Source: Agelaius tricolor
Lineage: Eukaryota; Chordata; Aves; Passeriformes; Icteridae
Assembly: GCA_023055355.1 (NCBI GenBank)
Contig: JALJCS010000004.1
Coordinates: 24,402,744 to 24,466,743 of the forward strand
DNA: 64,000 nucleotides
Direction of reading: 5' to 3'
Positions 35,660 to 48,289 of the stretch are shown piece after piece. The position numbers and the translations under genes were made by a program. The notes under the pieces are model-generated. The model was not told the DNA's origin, ran no database searches, and saw nothing but the letters and a program-made list of their open reading frames with translations. How positions within the stretch are numbered: the stretch's first letter is position 1; every line of letters starts with the position of its first letter.

Positions 35660-36910
35660 CTGGGCTGGGTGACGGTGCGCTCTGCCAGCGGTGACCGGGC
35701 TCCGCCGTGCCCGCCCGTAGGTCCGCTCTGCTGCCTGGGCCCGGCGCGGGGTGCCTCGGGCAGGGCCGGGGACCAGACCCGGGGGGCAGAGCCGGGGTCC
35801 CCTGCCGGGAGACGGGACGGGCAGAGAAAAGCCGGGGGGCGGGGCGGCCTCGCCGCGGTGACTCAGCGGCGCGGAGCACCGGGCTGCGACCGGTATTTCC
35901 TGTTCCCCTGCCGCCGCCGCGGTGTTGGTGTGTGCGGGCGTGGGCCGGGGGAGCCGGGCGAAGGCACCCCTGGACTGGAGGGGCGGCAGCCGCAGGTGGG
36001 GGCACGCCTAAAGAGGGGGCGCGCCGCCCGCCCCCGCCTCTCCCCTGCAGTGCCTTGCCCGCCCGCCCCATCCTTCCCCTCTCCTCCCCACCTGGGGGCG
36101 AGGCCGGCACCTGCGGCGGGAGCCCGCCCCGGCGTGGCCGCACCGCCCCCGCCCGCGCCCCGCAGGAAATCGCCCGACTCGGCGGGAGCGGCCACAGCGG
36201 ACCCGGACCCAGCCTCAGCCTCGTCCCCAGTCCCAGCACTCGGATTCGACGCCCCCAGTCGCTGCCCGCTCCGGGGCGGCAGGGCAGGGCAAGGCGCACT
36301 CCAAGCGCCGGGGCGCCTCTGGGACCTCTGCTCCCGCTGCCGGACGCCCTCCGCGAGCAGGCGAGTATCCCCGCGGGATGTCCCCGCCCCGAACCCGCGC
36401 TCATCGCCGCTTCCCTCCCCCCGGGCAGGTGCGGTGCCCCCCGGCACCCCCTGTCCCCCGCGGCCGGTGCCTCCGCTCCCCGCCCCGGGGGCCGCGCTGC
36501 GGCCACGAGCTGCCCGGCTTCTCCTTCTCGTTCCTTTGTGTGCTTTGGCTTTTATCGCCCTGTTGCCTGCGCTCCTCAGGCGCGCTTTGCCGCCTTTGTC
36601 CGCGGAGTCGGACCCGCCGCGCCCCCGCGGGGCCCCCCAGGCCGGTCCCGCGCCCGCCGCGCACCTGGGCGGCGCGAACAGCCGGGCTCGGCCGGGGATC
36701 GGCTTTTCTCTAACGGGATTAAGCGGCTCTCGGTGACTTTTTCCGTGATAAGTACTTTCCGGGAGAGCGCGATACTACGTGGAAAGTGGGAGAGATGTCA
36801 CCGGCGAGTCGGGGTGTTTGTTTACCCGGGTTACTCCCGGGGGGGGGTCGCTGGGGGGGCGGATCCCCCGGGCAGCCCACGCCCCCGCTGTCGGGGGCTT
36901 GGGCTGCCTT
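35660..36910 (+). promoter_or_regulatory. CpG island, probable upstream promoter of TJP2
   Basis: About 1.25 kb of very GC- and CpG-rich sequence with abrupt edges. It holds GC boxes (GGGGCGGGGCGG at 35836-35847), a TGACTCAGC site and several possible donors (for example GGGCAGGTGCGG at about 36424-36435). Long open frames cross it on both strands, but they arise from lack of stops in GC-rich DNA and have no family match. Conserved synteny puts TJP2 next after FXN on the same strand, and human TJP2 uses several distant 5' promoters. The strand and gene are therefore inferred. I see no coding first exon I can name. Confidence 0.55.
35858..35867 (+). promoter_or_regulatory. Antioxidant response element / MARE-like core in CpG island
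   Basis: GTGACTCAGC fits the ARE core RTGACnnnGC bound by NRF2-small MAF dimers. It also contains the AP-1 site TGACTCA. It lies 10 bases downstream of a GC box in the middle of the island. Function is inferred from the motif only. Confidence 0.45.
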
Positions 36911-39494
36911 TGTTGCACAGAGAATTCCTGAAATCTTTATGTTGGCACATCCCGAGTGGATTCCAGCCGTGCCTTGGGCTTTGACTAACTGGGTCAGGGG
37001 AAGTTTCAAGTTAACAGGGAACCGTGAAACAAAGGACAGGCAGTTCCAGAAGACAAACGCTTTAATTGCCCTGTTAAAGTGCCTTGGCATCGGCCGTGTT
37101 TGCGGTGTTGGAGCCCAGGTATATTAGATTTTCACCCTGGAGTGCCGAGGTTGATCTATCAGTGGCATGCAGTTGCTTTAGTTGACAACTCCGCCCTTAC
37201 TTACCACGTACTTGAAACTTGTTTGCCTTTTTTTCCAGCATGAGAAAGTACATGCTGTTTGAACATACTTATGTAAGAGTCATATAACAAACTCTTGCAG
37301 AAAATCAGAAAACCTTCATGCTTTGGTGTTGCTTTCTAGTAGTTATTCACTTGAAACAGAGAGAATCTCTGAATTATCTGCTCCCTAGCTTCAGTTCATA
37401 AAATTGCGTCGGTTTCCACAGCTAAGATGATTCTCGAGGGCTCTTGGCCCCACAGCTGTGGGAGGCTGCAAATGTCTGCTTTGTTTTAACCTTCGGAGGT
37501 AATTATCAAGGTCGCATCATTTGCAACACAATAGAGTACCTTTTCTTTTGTTCTGCAAAATTTTGAAGGTTGAGAACTGTGATTCACCTATAGTTCGAAA
37601 AATAAAAGAGAAACTATTATGTACAAAACTGCGTCTTTAATTTGTGAAGTATTTGTCGTCTAAGGCTTTAACTATCAGCTCTTTCAAATAGAGATACGTG
37701 TCAGGATCCAAGAAGTCCTGACATGGCAAGAATCAGGTACTGAAAGGCAAAGGAGATTTGCTTGTGTAAATTAATACTAATTGGGAGATCATCAGGCTGC
37801 TTTAAAAGACTTTGAAATGTTTTTCATTTAGTAAGCATGTGTGTGCCACTTAGACACGGTCAGTAAGATTTATACTTAGGATAACATTATTGTGAGAATT
37901 ATGTGGGCTGTCTTCAGCCTTCTGACGAAGTTTTCTACATATATTTGATTTTTAGGTGATTTTACTGTTATAATTGCTTCTAGACTGTTGCATGCAAACA
38001 TCTTAGGCCCTAAACATTGGCTTCAATTAGCGGCAGTGACTTCTCTGCCCTTTATGAAAAGATGACACTGTGGACTGGAGAGCCTTTATCTAATTGTGTT
38101 TTGCTGTTGCCCTGTATCACTAGCAGTAACTGCTTAGTGCCACTGTACTGGATTTCTGTGAGACTAAAGGCAAGTGTTGGGAATTATGCAGCAGAATTGG
38201 GGTGATCCCAACACTTTGCATGAACTATAATCTAAAATAGATCTTTTCAGAATGAAGCATTAAAGTAATAGAATGTATGATACTTTTTTGATTGCTTAGT
38301 CCCCTCTTTTCCTGGTTCTGTGTCCTCTTAAGGACAACCAGGAAATCTTTCTTAGTGATTAAAATAATGTTTAGGTAGTTCCACAGCTCACGAAATGGGA
38401 AGTGCCGTACCTTTATAAAACCTATATGTTTAAAAGCATTAGAAAGCTCCTGGAACACAGTAATCCTCAACTGAGGAATGGCCTATTATTCCGGGACTAT
38501 TTCAAAGCTGCGTTTAACTTAGAGCAAAAGTCTGGGTGATAGCATTTGTGTGTGTGTTTTAATAGTTACCAATCTTGTCTTTCTCCAGAACTTCCTTGTA
38601 GGGTAAAGGAGATCTCGCGTTACAAGACTGGTCACTTTTAATTGTTGAAATAACAGTATTTAAGTACTCATGGATGGTGTAACTTTTGTCATACTGTGTC
38701 TGCGTCAGTTTCATCCCATTGTAGTAGTCTTGGAATTGGTCACTCTAATGGGGGGAACAGAGTGCCTGTTAGAACAGCTACAGGTCTGTCCAGTTAAAGA
38801 TTTTCAAGTCTAGTTTATTTTCAAATAGGTATGAAATTTCTAATTGCTGGGGAAAATTTAATTTTTTAAATTTGACAATTGATCTTTGGCATCAGCTGTA
38901 GAAAGGCTGTGGATCTTTATCCCAGATTGCAGTGGATTTCTGTGAATTTTGGAAGACCTCTCAAAAATGAGATAATCTATTTATAAAACAAATATTTATG
39001 GCAGTAAGTATATAGGGCATAATTTTGTCTTCTAATAGATGAGTCTTACCATAGTGAAGAATGTTTGCAAATGCTGTGTTACCTACAAAGATTGGAGCAG
39101 TGACATGGGGAGGACTGGTTTTGCATGACTGTGCTGGCATACACGCACCAGTGCACGGTGCACGTCATCTTTCGGAGTCAAAGGTTCAGTCTCGGTCTCA
39201 TGACCAAGTGCTCTAAATGCATTGAGAACTTACATGGTCAAAATAGAGCTGTTCAAGCATGGGATGCTTTTCTCAATTATCTTACTCTGTCCTCTTCCTC
39301 AGAAAGATCAGCACTATGTTGGATACCTGTGTTGGCTCCCTTGAAAACTTTGCTTACTGCTTGTTCTCAGAGCCTTTGAAGCCTTCTGTTCTTTAATTGT
39401 CTTTTACCAGTACTTGTGTCATCCTGGTCCCGCTTCATAAAGTAATTTTTTTTTCCAGAGTCAGTAAATTATGATTTAGAACCTGCTGCAATTA

Positions 39495-39680
39495 TGTGGG
39501 TATTTTTGTTTAGGGGTTTTTATTTGTTTATTATTTGGGGGGGGAGGGTGTTTAATCTAGGTGGGGTTTGTTTTGTTATTATTTTTTGGTGGTTTGGTGC
39601 CTTTTTTGTTGTTTTGCTGTATGTATTTTTGGGGTTTGATTGTGGGGGGGGGTTTCTGGTTTTGTTTTTGTTTTTTTTTA
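39495..39680. repeat. G/T-rich low-complexity tract
   Basis: Nearly 190 bases are mainly G and T on the + strand, with runs such as TTTGGGGGGGGAGGGTG and TTGTGGGGGGGGGTTTCTGG. Several G-runs of four or more are close enough to allow G-quadruplex formation. It probably arose from microsatellite-like growth. Confidence 0.8.
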
Positions 39681-42600
39681 GCAGACAAAGCCATCATTCA
39701 GTGCTAGAGAGCTGAGGTTATTTTATTTTTTACTTAAATATTACATAATTTAAACAAGTGCTAACTGCAGCATTGTAATTAAACAGCTTGATGCAGTAGC
39801 AAAGTACACTCAGGTTGTTTAATACCGTAAACTATTAATGTTTGGATTAGGTTTTAGTTGTCTTGTTACTGGGATTTTTTTGTTTTGTTTTTCTTTTTAT
39901 ACCGATTGCTTTTTGAAAGCTTTTTTTTTTCTTTTTTTTCTCTTTATCTCGTTAAGGGATATTGTAGTTTTCTATTTCAAATGAGAATGTAGACCTTGTC
40001 AACTCCTTTCCATTCAGTGTGAGATGGCTCTTGCATTTCTGAATGTATTTAGGATGTTTATGATCCAAGCTTAGTAATAACAGAGTGAGCTGTGGGAGCT
40101 CTGGTTTGATATCTGGTACAGCATCTACCCTGGTGTGTATTCATCGGCTGCAGGCTTTGTTTTTAGGAAACATGAGCTACCCAAGTCTTCCTGAATTTAG
40201 GTCAGCATTGTCGTTGTGCATCTGAGTCCCAAAACCTCAGATAACTATAGTTGCTAATCTAGGAAGAAAACGAAACTCATTAGTGCTCTCTTTTCACATG
40301 AATAATGTGAAAACGACAGACAAAAATACTGCCTGATACAATCCTACGGTCAATAAGAAGTGTGCAAGCCAAGATAGAAAGCCCTATTGTTCTCGGTTTT
40401 TTCCAATGCCTGCTCCCTTTTCATGCTTTTGTCTCTGCTTTTGTTTTGTACCGGCAATCCAGAACTGCTTTTGAGAAGTTTCTTTTTACTTCTTAAAATT
40501 GTGCAGTTTTCTGGGGTGTGGTTTATATACATGTGAAGGATGTTTCCTTAGATTTTCGTATGTTTTCACTGAGTTAGACATGAGTTCATATGTATTGGGC
40601 CACTGTGGCTTTTTCCTAAGACTCGCTCAATGATAACTCTCCCCGAAGGATTGTGTTGTTGTAACTCCATTGTACCAAACTCATTTTTTGACATCAGCTG
40701 ATAAACTGCCATATTGATAAACTGAGCGTGAGCTTAACCATGCAGCCTCATCATAACCAAGATTTCACTTGTTGGTTCAAGCTGTGTGTTATTTGCCTTG
40801 CCTCATTAATTTTCGTTTGGGGTTTTTAAGGCTTTAGAGAAAACCCATAAATCTCTCCTGCATGTCTCTCTTTAACAGCAAGGCTGCCTGTAGTCCGGCT
40901 TGCACTCTCTATTCTAACATCTGCTTCATCATCTAGCTCTGCTTAATAGCGAGCAGATTTGACTACTGGTATCTCTAGCCTCCTTAGCACAACTTCATAT
41001 AAGCTGATTCTGAGAATCTCCAGGAGCATATGGACTGTTCAAGGAAGGAATGATTTCTAAGGAGGGGCCAAAAGCAGCTGCAGTTCATGAAGCTGTGAGA
41101 AAGAAGTTTCCAGTCCTCCTCCTCTCTCTTCATTCTCACCTCCCACACTCCCAGTCTGATCCTGGATGCTCCTCTATCTTATGATTTTTCTAACAGATCA
41201 AACTTTACAGATGTGCTGGTTGTGGTGCAAACAAAACACCTGTGTGTTCTGGAAGTTAACAATCGACTTTCACAGTTTTCACTTGAGCAAAAGTATGTAA
41301 GAAGAGATGTTTGTTTCTTTGCTCTCTTAATAAGGGAATTCTTTGATCTGAAGCTGTTACACAGACTTTTGTGGAAAGATGAGAAAGAAGAGGATTTTGT
41401 TTTTTTCACAAAATAGAAAGTAATTTGTGGCTGCATTAGGCAATGACTGTCTCTTTTTTAGTTGGGTCTGAAGTGACTGAGGATGTGATCCTGCCTCTGC
41501 CATCAATTTACAAGAAGTATGCTCTACATCTAATTAAGAGTGTATGACTGTTTTCATCTGTTGAGGATTAAAGCAAAATAAAGCTTTGGCTTTGATCTTG
41601 TAAATGTTTCTTTAATGGACAAAAAAGCTCTGTCATTCTTTCCCCTTCTCAGAAATGCATTTTACTTTCTGAGGCATCACTTGTGTGCTCTGTTAGGAAA
41701 ATTGCACTGTTTCTTTCCAAGAAAACTTTTGGTTTCTGTTCTTCCTGAAAAATTACGAAGACAGAAAAAGTGGAGTGGATGATAATTCTCCAGCAAAAAA
41801 CAATGGAGGACAGTCTTTTTTAGACTTTTTGTTTGCTCTACTAAAGTCATTCTTCACTAACAGTGCACGTACTAGCAGCTTTGAATTTCTGTTTCTAAAT
41901 AAAGTTGAAAGAAGTTGATTAACTGTGAGTCAGTCTCTCGCTGTCTAGGTACCTGGAGGTTTCGCATGCCATTTAACTGAAAGCAGTATTTGGGAGTAGC
42001 TTGTGCTCATTGTGTGGGCTTGGCTTCCCTGTGAGCAACACTAGTCGTGGGGCTCCTTTTCTGGTCAGAATTAATATGCTTTGCTCAAAGGGACAAAAGA
42101 TGGACTGGAGCTGCACTTGATGCTTTTTAGACTCTGCTTTGGACTGGCTTTGAAAACTACTGTGGGAAACTTTTTTAAAGAGCTATTTCTTTGATCTATA
42201 AGGGGAAAGTTTAAAGAAGTGTTAAGGAAGGTGTACAGAAAGAAATACCAAAACTTAATAGGTGAAAGTGTGGTAATGCTGAAGTTGTTAATGAAACCAA
42301 CTTTGAGGGAAGACTAGATTTTATAAAAATAATTCTGCTTTTGTGTAAAATAGAACTGTCATGGACTTCTACAGTCAGAAGATCCTTAAGTACTGGAATT
42401 GTCAAAAACTGCTAACTTCTTGCCTTGTCTTCTCTTTCTCAGTACAGCCTTTACAATACATCTACCAAAGCTACCAGAAGTCACGATGCATGCAGGCTTA
42501 ATGACGTTAGCTGTGCTTGCAGGCTCCTAGTACTACTCTGCTTTCCTAAGCTTCTTAATGCTTTATATACAGATGTTTAAAGTTGCAGTTAAGTGATTTT

Positions 42601-45372
42601 TTTTTTTTTTGCACACGGAAAATTAATTTTTTGCTTAATTTAATTCACGTGGTTTTAGTATATTAATTATTTTTTTAACACATCACTGCATTTCAGACTA
42701 CGTACTCCTTATCAGCATGTTCCTCTGACAATTTTAGTGCTATTCTCTGCATCTAAAAGATGCTTGGTTTTAATTTGCTCTTCTAAGATCAGTCACATGG
42801 ATTGCTATTTAGTAATTACTTGAGATAGTTCAGTGCATGCATGTGCTAACATAACCTACAAATGTGATTGGATATTAAACACTAAATATGGCTTATGCAG
42901 GATTGTAAGTAATGTAGAATCTGGAAATAGTTATACATATAATAGTATCTTGTTGTTAAGAGCTAAACATTTCACAGCACAAGAAATCATCTTGGTTTCT
43001 AAATAAGTAACATGCAATATGATACCACCCCAAAAGAAATACACACATACTTAATGATATTCGGGAATAAGTAACATGCGCAGTTTACAGAGAGAGTCAT
43101 GATTCCAGGCTTCAGTCTTCCTGTCACATCTCTTTCTATGTTTTTATCTCTATTACTGCCTAAGTGCATAGTATTTATATAATATATGTAGCTATGTGTA
43201 TCTAGATGTATATATAAGAATTAATTTCTTACCATCTAGAAGAAGCATCACATCAACATTTCCTTGATTAGTTTTGCAATCAAGTACATCTCTTTGAATA
43301 TTGCAATTTGACAGTACTGCAGTGTTTCCAAAATGTCACTGTTACTTCTTTCAACATGTGCATCTGTCTCCACCATTGTAGATCATACCTGAGGTCTTTT
43401 GCATGCACAGTTACCTCATGGCTAGAGCAATTCTGACGTGTGGCTTCTGGCATCATGAGGCACATTTGAATGGCTAGTAGGTATCATAATGGGAGTCTCC
43501 AGCTTTCTTAATTCTGTACAAGCCACGTAAGGAAATATTTCTGCATGACTTTTCTGAGGAGATCAGCTAAATCCCCTGTGACACTTGTAACACAGAGAGC
43601 TTTCTGGTGCTCTGGTGCTTTCTGGTGAGAAAAGTTAAGGCAAAAGCTATTTTTGGCTGTCACTGTCTAAAATGGTCTCAAGTTTTCTGTGCAGCTCTCT
43701 TTTATTCCCTGGATGGATTTGACAGAGAAGTTACCTAGTGCTCCATTAGCAGTTGAAAGATTATAGACAGCAGAGATTTAGCAAAGGATTAGTCAATTGG
43801 AGAGTGTGCATTATCCGGCCAGGCTTAGAACCGTGATTGTCTCTTCAATCATTTTCATTAGTGTCTTATTCAAAGATCGAATTATGTAACAATGACGTTT
43901 CTGGGGAATCTGGTAGGAATTTTTCTTCGGTTTCTCTCTCTCTTCTACTAACTATCCTAGTCTGGGAGAGGGGAAAAAAAGCATTGTTTTTATGCTTCAA
44001 ACTTGCAGCATGTTTTTAAAAGCAGCATTTCAAATCAATGAAGAGGCATGACTTCAGTTGCAGCATCTGCATTTGGATGATAACTTAACGTGGTGGAACT
44101 CTTGAGAAAGGCAGGATGCGGTACAAGAAATACATAACTATTTTAGAAGCAGCAATAGGTATTACTCCCCTTAACAAGAGGGAGCTGCTTCCTGAGGGTA
44201 GACATGCAAATCTGTGGCAACATCCAGGGTAAGTGTTAAAAAGCAATCAGTGAGTAGCTATGGGAAAAATTGTGCTCACCTTGAATCACGCGTTTTTAAA
44301 ACTTGTTATCAGAAAGAGGAGAGTTATTAGTAAAACAGGTAACCTTTTTTGTACCTTCCAAGCTCTGTATCTTCAGTAGTTGTGGTTGAACTTAGTGGTT
44401 TCATTAGATATTTCTGTGTACTACCTACCTGTCCTTGGCTAGAGGATAACTAGCAGAAGGTGTTATTTCTAAATGAGGAGTTTGCTGAAGAACAGGAAGA
44501 ATAAACACATGTATATTCATCAAAACAGAAATGAAATAGCTGTTTTGTATTTTTTGCTTGCCACTAACATGATGTATATTTGATATGATGTGTTTCCCCT
44601 CTCCTCATTTAAAAATATGCATATTTTAATTTTTATCTGTCAGAGAAGCAGTTCCTAAAATGAGAAAAGAAAAATCACTTTTGTCTGTGCAGGCAACTTT
44701 ACTTCTCTGTTTAGAAGCAGGAGTTCATCATACTTAGGAATACTGTTTCCCTACAAGAAGGTTTTTTTGATTTATGTTAAAAACAATACAGAGCGCTTTC
44801 TCGTACCATACAACTTGAGTATTAGGCTTCAGAAAAATCCTTGTGTAAATAGTTTTTTCCACCAAAAGCGTATGTTGTGTGGAAAACAGAGTTGTCATTC
44901 TCTTCCATCTGCCTCTGTATGAGTAGCATGGATGGATGGGTGTCTTCAGGGTCCTTCTGGTCTCTTGTATTTTTGTAATACAATAGAATGTTGTCACCTT
45001 GTTTCAGACATTGCAGAGGAGTGCAAAATATGAGAGGCTTTTGTCCAAGACCAATTAGTATGTTTCTGTTGGTTTGGAATAGTTCTGTGTAAGCAAGACT
45101 TCAAAGAAAAACTTGGATTATAATTGTGGCTGTTTGAGTATAGCTGAATTCAGATTTATCCTGTAACTTTTCCACAAATGTCCTTTCTTTAATGATGGTA
45201 GCAGCAGTAATAGCAAATAAATCATAAGTACCATCTGATTTTTTTTCCAGATCTATCACCAGAACCACAAAAACTAGTCTAGAAAATATACTAATGGAAA
45301 TGGTTTTGTGTCCTTTTATTAACACAAGTGTTCTTCACGTTGATTCCAAATTTCCAGTGTCATGTTAATGAG

Positions 45373-45417
45373 AGGGCTTTTTGTTAAAAACTTGTAGGGC
45401 TTTTTGTTAAAAACTTG
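45373..45417. repeat. Tandem duplication, 22-bp unit at 23-bp spacing
   Basis: The unit beginning AGGGCTTTTTGTTAAAAACT occurs at 45373-45394 and again exactly at 45396-45417 with one base between. It is non-coding and probably a slippage duplication. Confidence 0.92.
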
Positions 45418-48122
45418 CCTATTAAAAGGGATTCTCAGTGCAGTCTGTTTGGACTCAGGACAGTGGAGTATGCTTCCTTTGGTTGTTCCATATAAATTAT
45501 ATACATGCAAATCTCTGATTTGTTCAGCTGCTTTTTATATGTTGATAAAATACATGATTTCTCCTGCTATTTTGAGAAGCTATGTTGGAAAGTTCTTGTA
45601 TATATATTCTTGTAGAATTCTTCTTCGTTTTCAAGAAGACTGGCCAGAGTCACAGCTTGAATCAAGCCCTCTAAAAATGAAACTTACTAACTGTAATGTC
45701 TATTTCTTTTGTAACTGTGACTGTTTGTCTTTCGTCTATTACTGAGTATTAGTCAGTATCTAAGTACAAAATACACTGTTAAAATTTGTTTTTATTTCCA
45801 GCATTCTTATTTGGATATCCCCATGCTTTCAGGGAGAGGTTTAGTTAAAGTGATTTTTGTACACACTTGGAATTTCAAGCTGGTTAAGATGTATCTGGAT
45901 TATGTTTGGATTTGCCATTCCAACAGTTTCAGAAAAGCAGAAAGGCTGTTGTCATTGGACTGTAGTAGGGATCCCTTTTATGTTTTTATTAAAACTTTCA
46001 GGGAATGAAAGGTTGGTAACCAGCAATTGAGTTAAAGTAAACTGAGTTGACAAAAAAGCACTGTTCTTTTTGTAGCTGCATACTGCTTATTCTATATGAC
46101 TAGAATAAACACATTTATTAATGCACTTTGCTAAGATCAGCTTATCACTCAACTTCTAGAGGTACTTTGTTACATTCTTTGTAAAAATAAAATGTGATAG
46201 AAGTGTGAGTGTGTGTGTATAGGAAAAATTTGTAACATAATGGGACACTTTCCAGAACCTAATACTGAATAAAGGGTATAGAGGTTCTTATTTGTCAACT
46301 CCTCACTGCACAAATTCAGATGCATAATTAAGCACTTTATTTTTCTTAAACATCTCTTAAGATAAAAAATAGCACTTGAGTGTGATGCTAGGTCATCTTG
46401 ACTGTGATGGCTAGAGCCATTGTTTGAAAGTTAAGAATTCTGCTTAAAAACCCAGACTACCGTGCAGAAGAAAGCAGAAAAGGCAGATACATTATTTTGC
46501 TAAGGTGTTAATTCATATTTTCATATCAAAGACATTACAAAGTTAAGTTTTTCTGCTTCCATCTTTGCTTGGAATAGTGATGATTTCTGTGACAGATAGA
46601 TTGATTTTTATGAGGTTTGACAAAGGGAAAATGATGGCAGCAGTGGCAGTTAGGTTTAGCTTGCTTGTGTGACTTTTCTGCAGCCTCCAGAATAGTATTT
46701 TGTGCATAGCCTAGAACAATAAGGCTGAAGTTTGTTTTGAATGTACAGTATAGCTTGTGCTGCTCTTTGGTGGTCATTCATATAAACTCATATTAAGCAT
46801 CTTTTTCTTCTGCAACTTTGGAAATCATGCCTTAATTTAAAACTGTAGTTTACTTTTAGAAAATGCTTTTATGCTGGAAGACCTTGGGGAGAAAGGATAA
46901 AATAACCTTTTAGTTTTGAGGTGTGATGTCTGGTAGGTACATGCATTGTTGCATGTAGTAAAAAGTTAATCTGAAACAAAATATATTTTTAAAAAATTTT
47001 AGATATTGAATTTTGTTTTTTCAAACCTGTGACCTTATTATATTTGTGGTCACAAAAATGTAAGACACAAGACACATCAAAACTTGGGCAGACTTTTAGA
47101 TGGTGGGGAAGTTCTACAGAATTCTTTCAGTATCTTTTTCTTACATGTCTCAAGTGATCTAGAAATGGCTAATGGAGTATTAACCATAATGAAAAAACAT
47201 CTATACATTGCAGGGGGTGGGGGAGGAGTGGCACGGAAACAGGCAAACAATCTCAAACCTGCAGAAAGAATAGCTAATATACTTTCCTAGGGAAGTCTGG
47301 CTATATCCTTTGAAGATGGAACACTTCGGAAAAATGTTTTCGAGAGAAGAATTGAAATTAGTGAGTTGCATGTTGGTTTTCTTTTAAAAACAAAACAAAA
47401 GCCACCACCAAACCCTAACCACTAGCTTGTGTTTCTATTTCTGTGAAAAGTCCCTTCTTTTTCTTAGTGAAACTATTAATTTTCTCTTTTCCTACCAAGG
47501 GTAATCCAGGACTAGACAAGGGGTCAGGGAGAGGGGGAGTCCCACGACAGGGATGCTGAATGGAAGCCAACATGCTACTTGTGCCCAAGAGGGGTAGCTT
47601 ATAGAGCAGGGGAAGGAGGGTAGATGATTACACTGGAAATTGTTTTCTTTCTGTCATTTGGCAACTGAAGTTCTTAAGTTACCATAGGATGTCATTGGAG
47701 CACATGTATCCGATTGTTCTCGCTGAGGTTATGCTCAAGATACAATGCTGTTACTAGCTGTCCTGTATACAGTCTTGTGCAAGCTAAACAATCAGACCAA
47801 AACTAAATTGAAACAAAAAGCCATATGGTTTGTGGAGAGGACCAGTGCAACAAAGTAACTGTAAGTATGCTTCCTGTCAATACCCTATTCCATTGGCAAA
47901 AATGCATGGATTGCTTTACATGCAGGCTTGTGTGTAAATATTGCTGAGTATCTCCTTATTTTAAACCACTATTTCCACGTGATTTCCACAGAAGCTAAAG
48001 CATGTCAAACTTATCAGGGAAATATATTTTATATCCTCTTTATCTCTATGATTTCAGTGTTCCAGGCTTCACAAGCACTCCTTTGTGGTTATAAGTGACT
48101 TAAATGAAACTTTGTTTTTCAG

Positions 48123-48243
48123 GGAGCAAACTACTACACTGCCATCTCCTTGTGAGTGGGACTGGGAGCACAGCTGTACATCAAGCCCAAAGCATAGCAC
48201 AGCAGGTAGACAACGGCACTCAAAAATCATCACTCCTCCCAAG
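48123..48243 (+). CDS. Candidate spliced exon of unknown gene (possibly TJP2)
   Basis: A good acceptor (AACTTTGTTTTTCAG, ending 48122) and a donor (AAG then GTACTA, 48244) bound 121 bases. One of the frames is open throughout and looks peptide-like: EQTTTLPSPCEWDWEHSCTS, SPKHSTAGRQRHSKIITPPK. It is Ser/Thr/Pro-rich with balanced charge. I do not recognise it. It lies between the two CpG islands on the strand expected for TJP2, so it could be an alternative 5' exon. There is also a second internal donor (CAGCAG, GTAGAC) at 48205. It could equally be a chance pair of splice-like sites. Confidence 0.25.
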
Positions 48244-48289
48244 GTACTAGCCTGTAGTCAAGTTGCATCAGTTAGACCTAGCCATTAGT

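Larger units (their letters stand above)
36915..48120. other. AT-rich DNA between CpG islands (probable TJP2 first intron)
   Basis: No coding exon is recognised. It holds a G/T-rich tract (39495-39680), short poly-T runs and a 23-bp-period duplication (45373-45417). If the 36-kb island is a TJP2 promoter, this is intron; otherwise it is intergenic. Confidence 0.55.

Noticed and set aside
35259..36506. 415-codon open frame on the minus strand through the 36-kb CpG island, and frames of 355 and 425 codons on the plus strand over the same DNA
   Set aside because: Long frames open on both strands and in several phases are expected where GC content is extreme and stops are rare. The products are Pro/Arg/Gly/Ala-rich with no domain.
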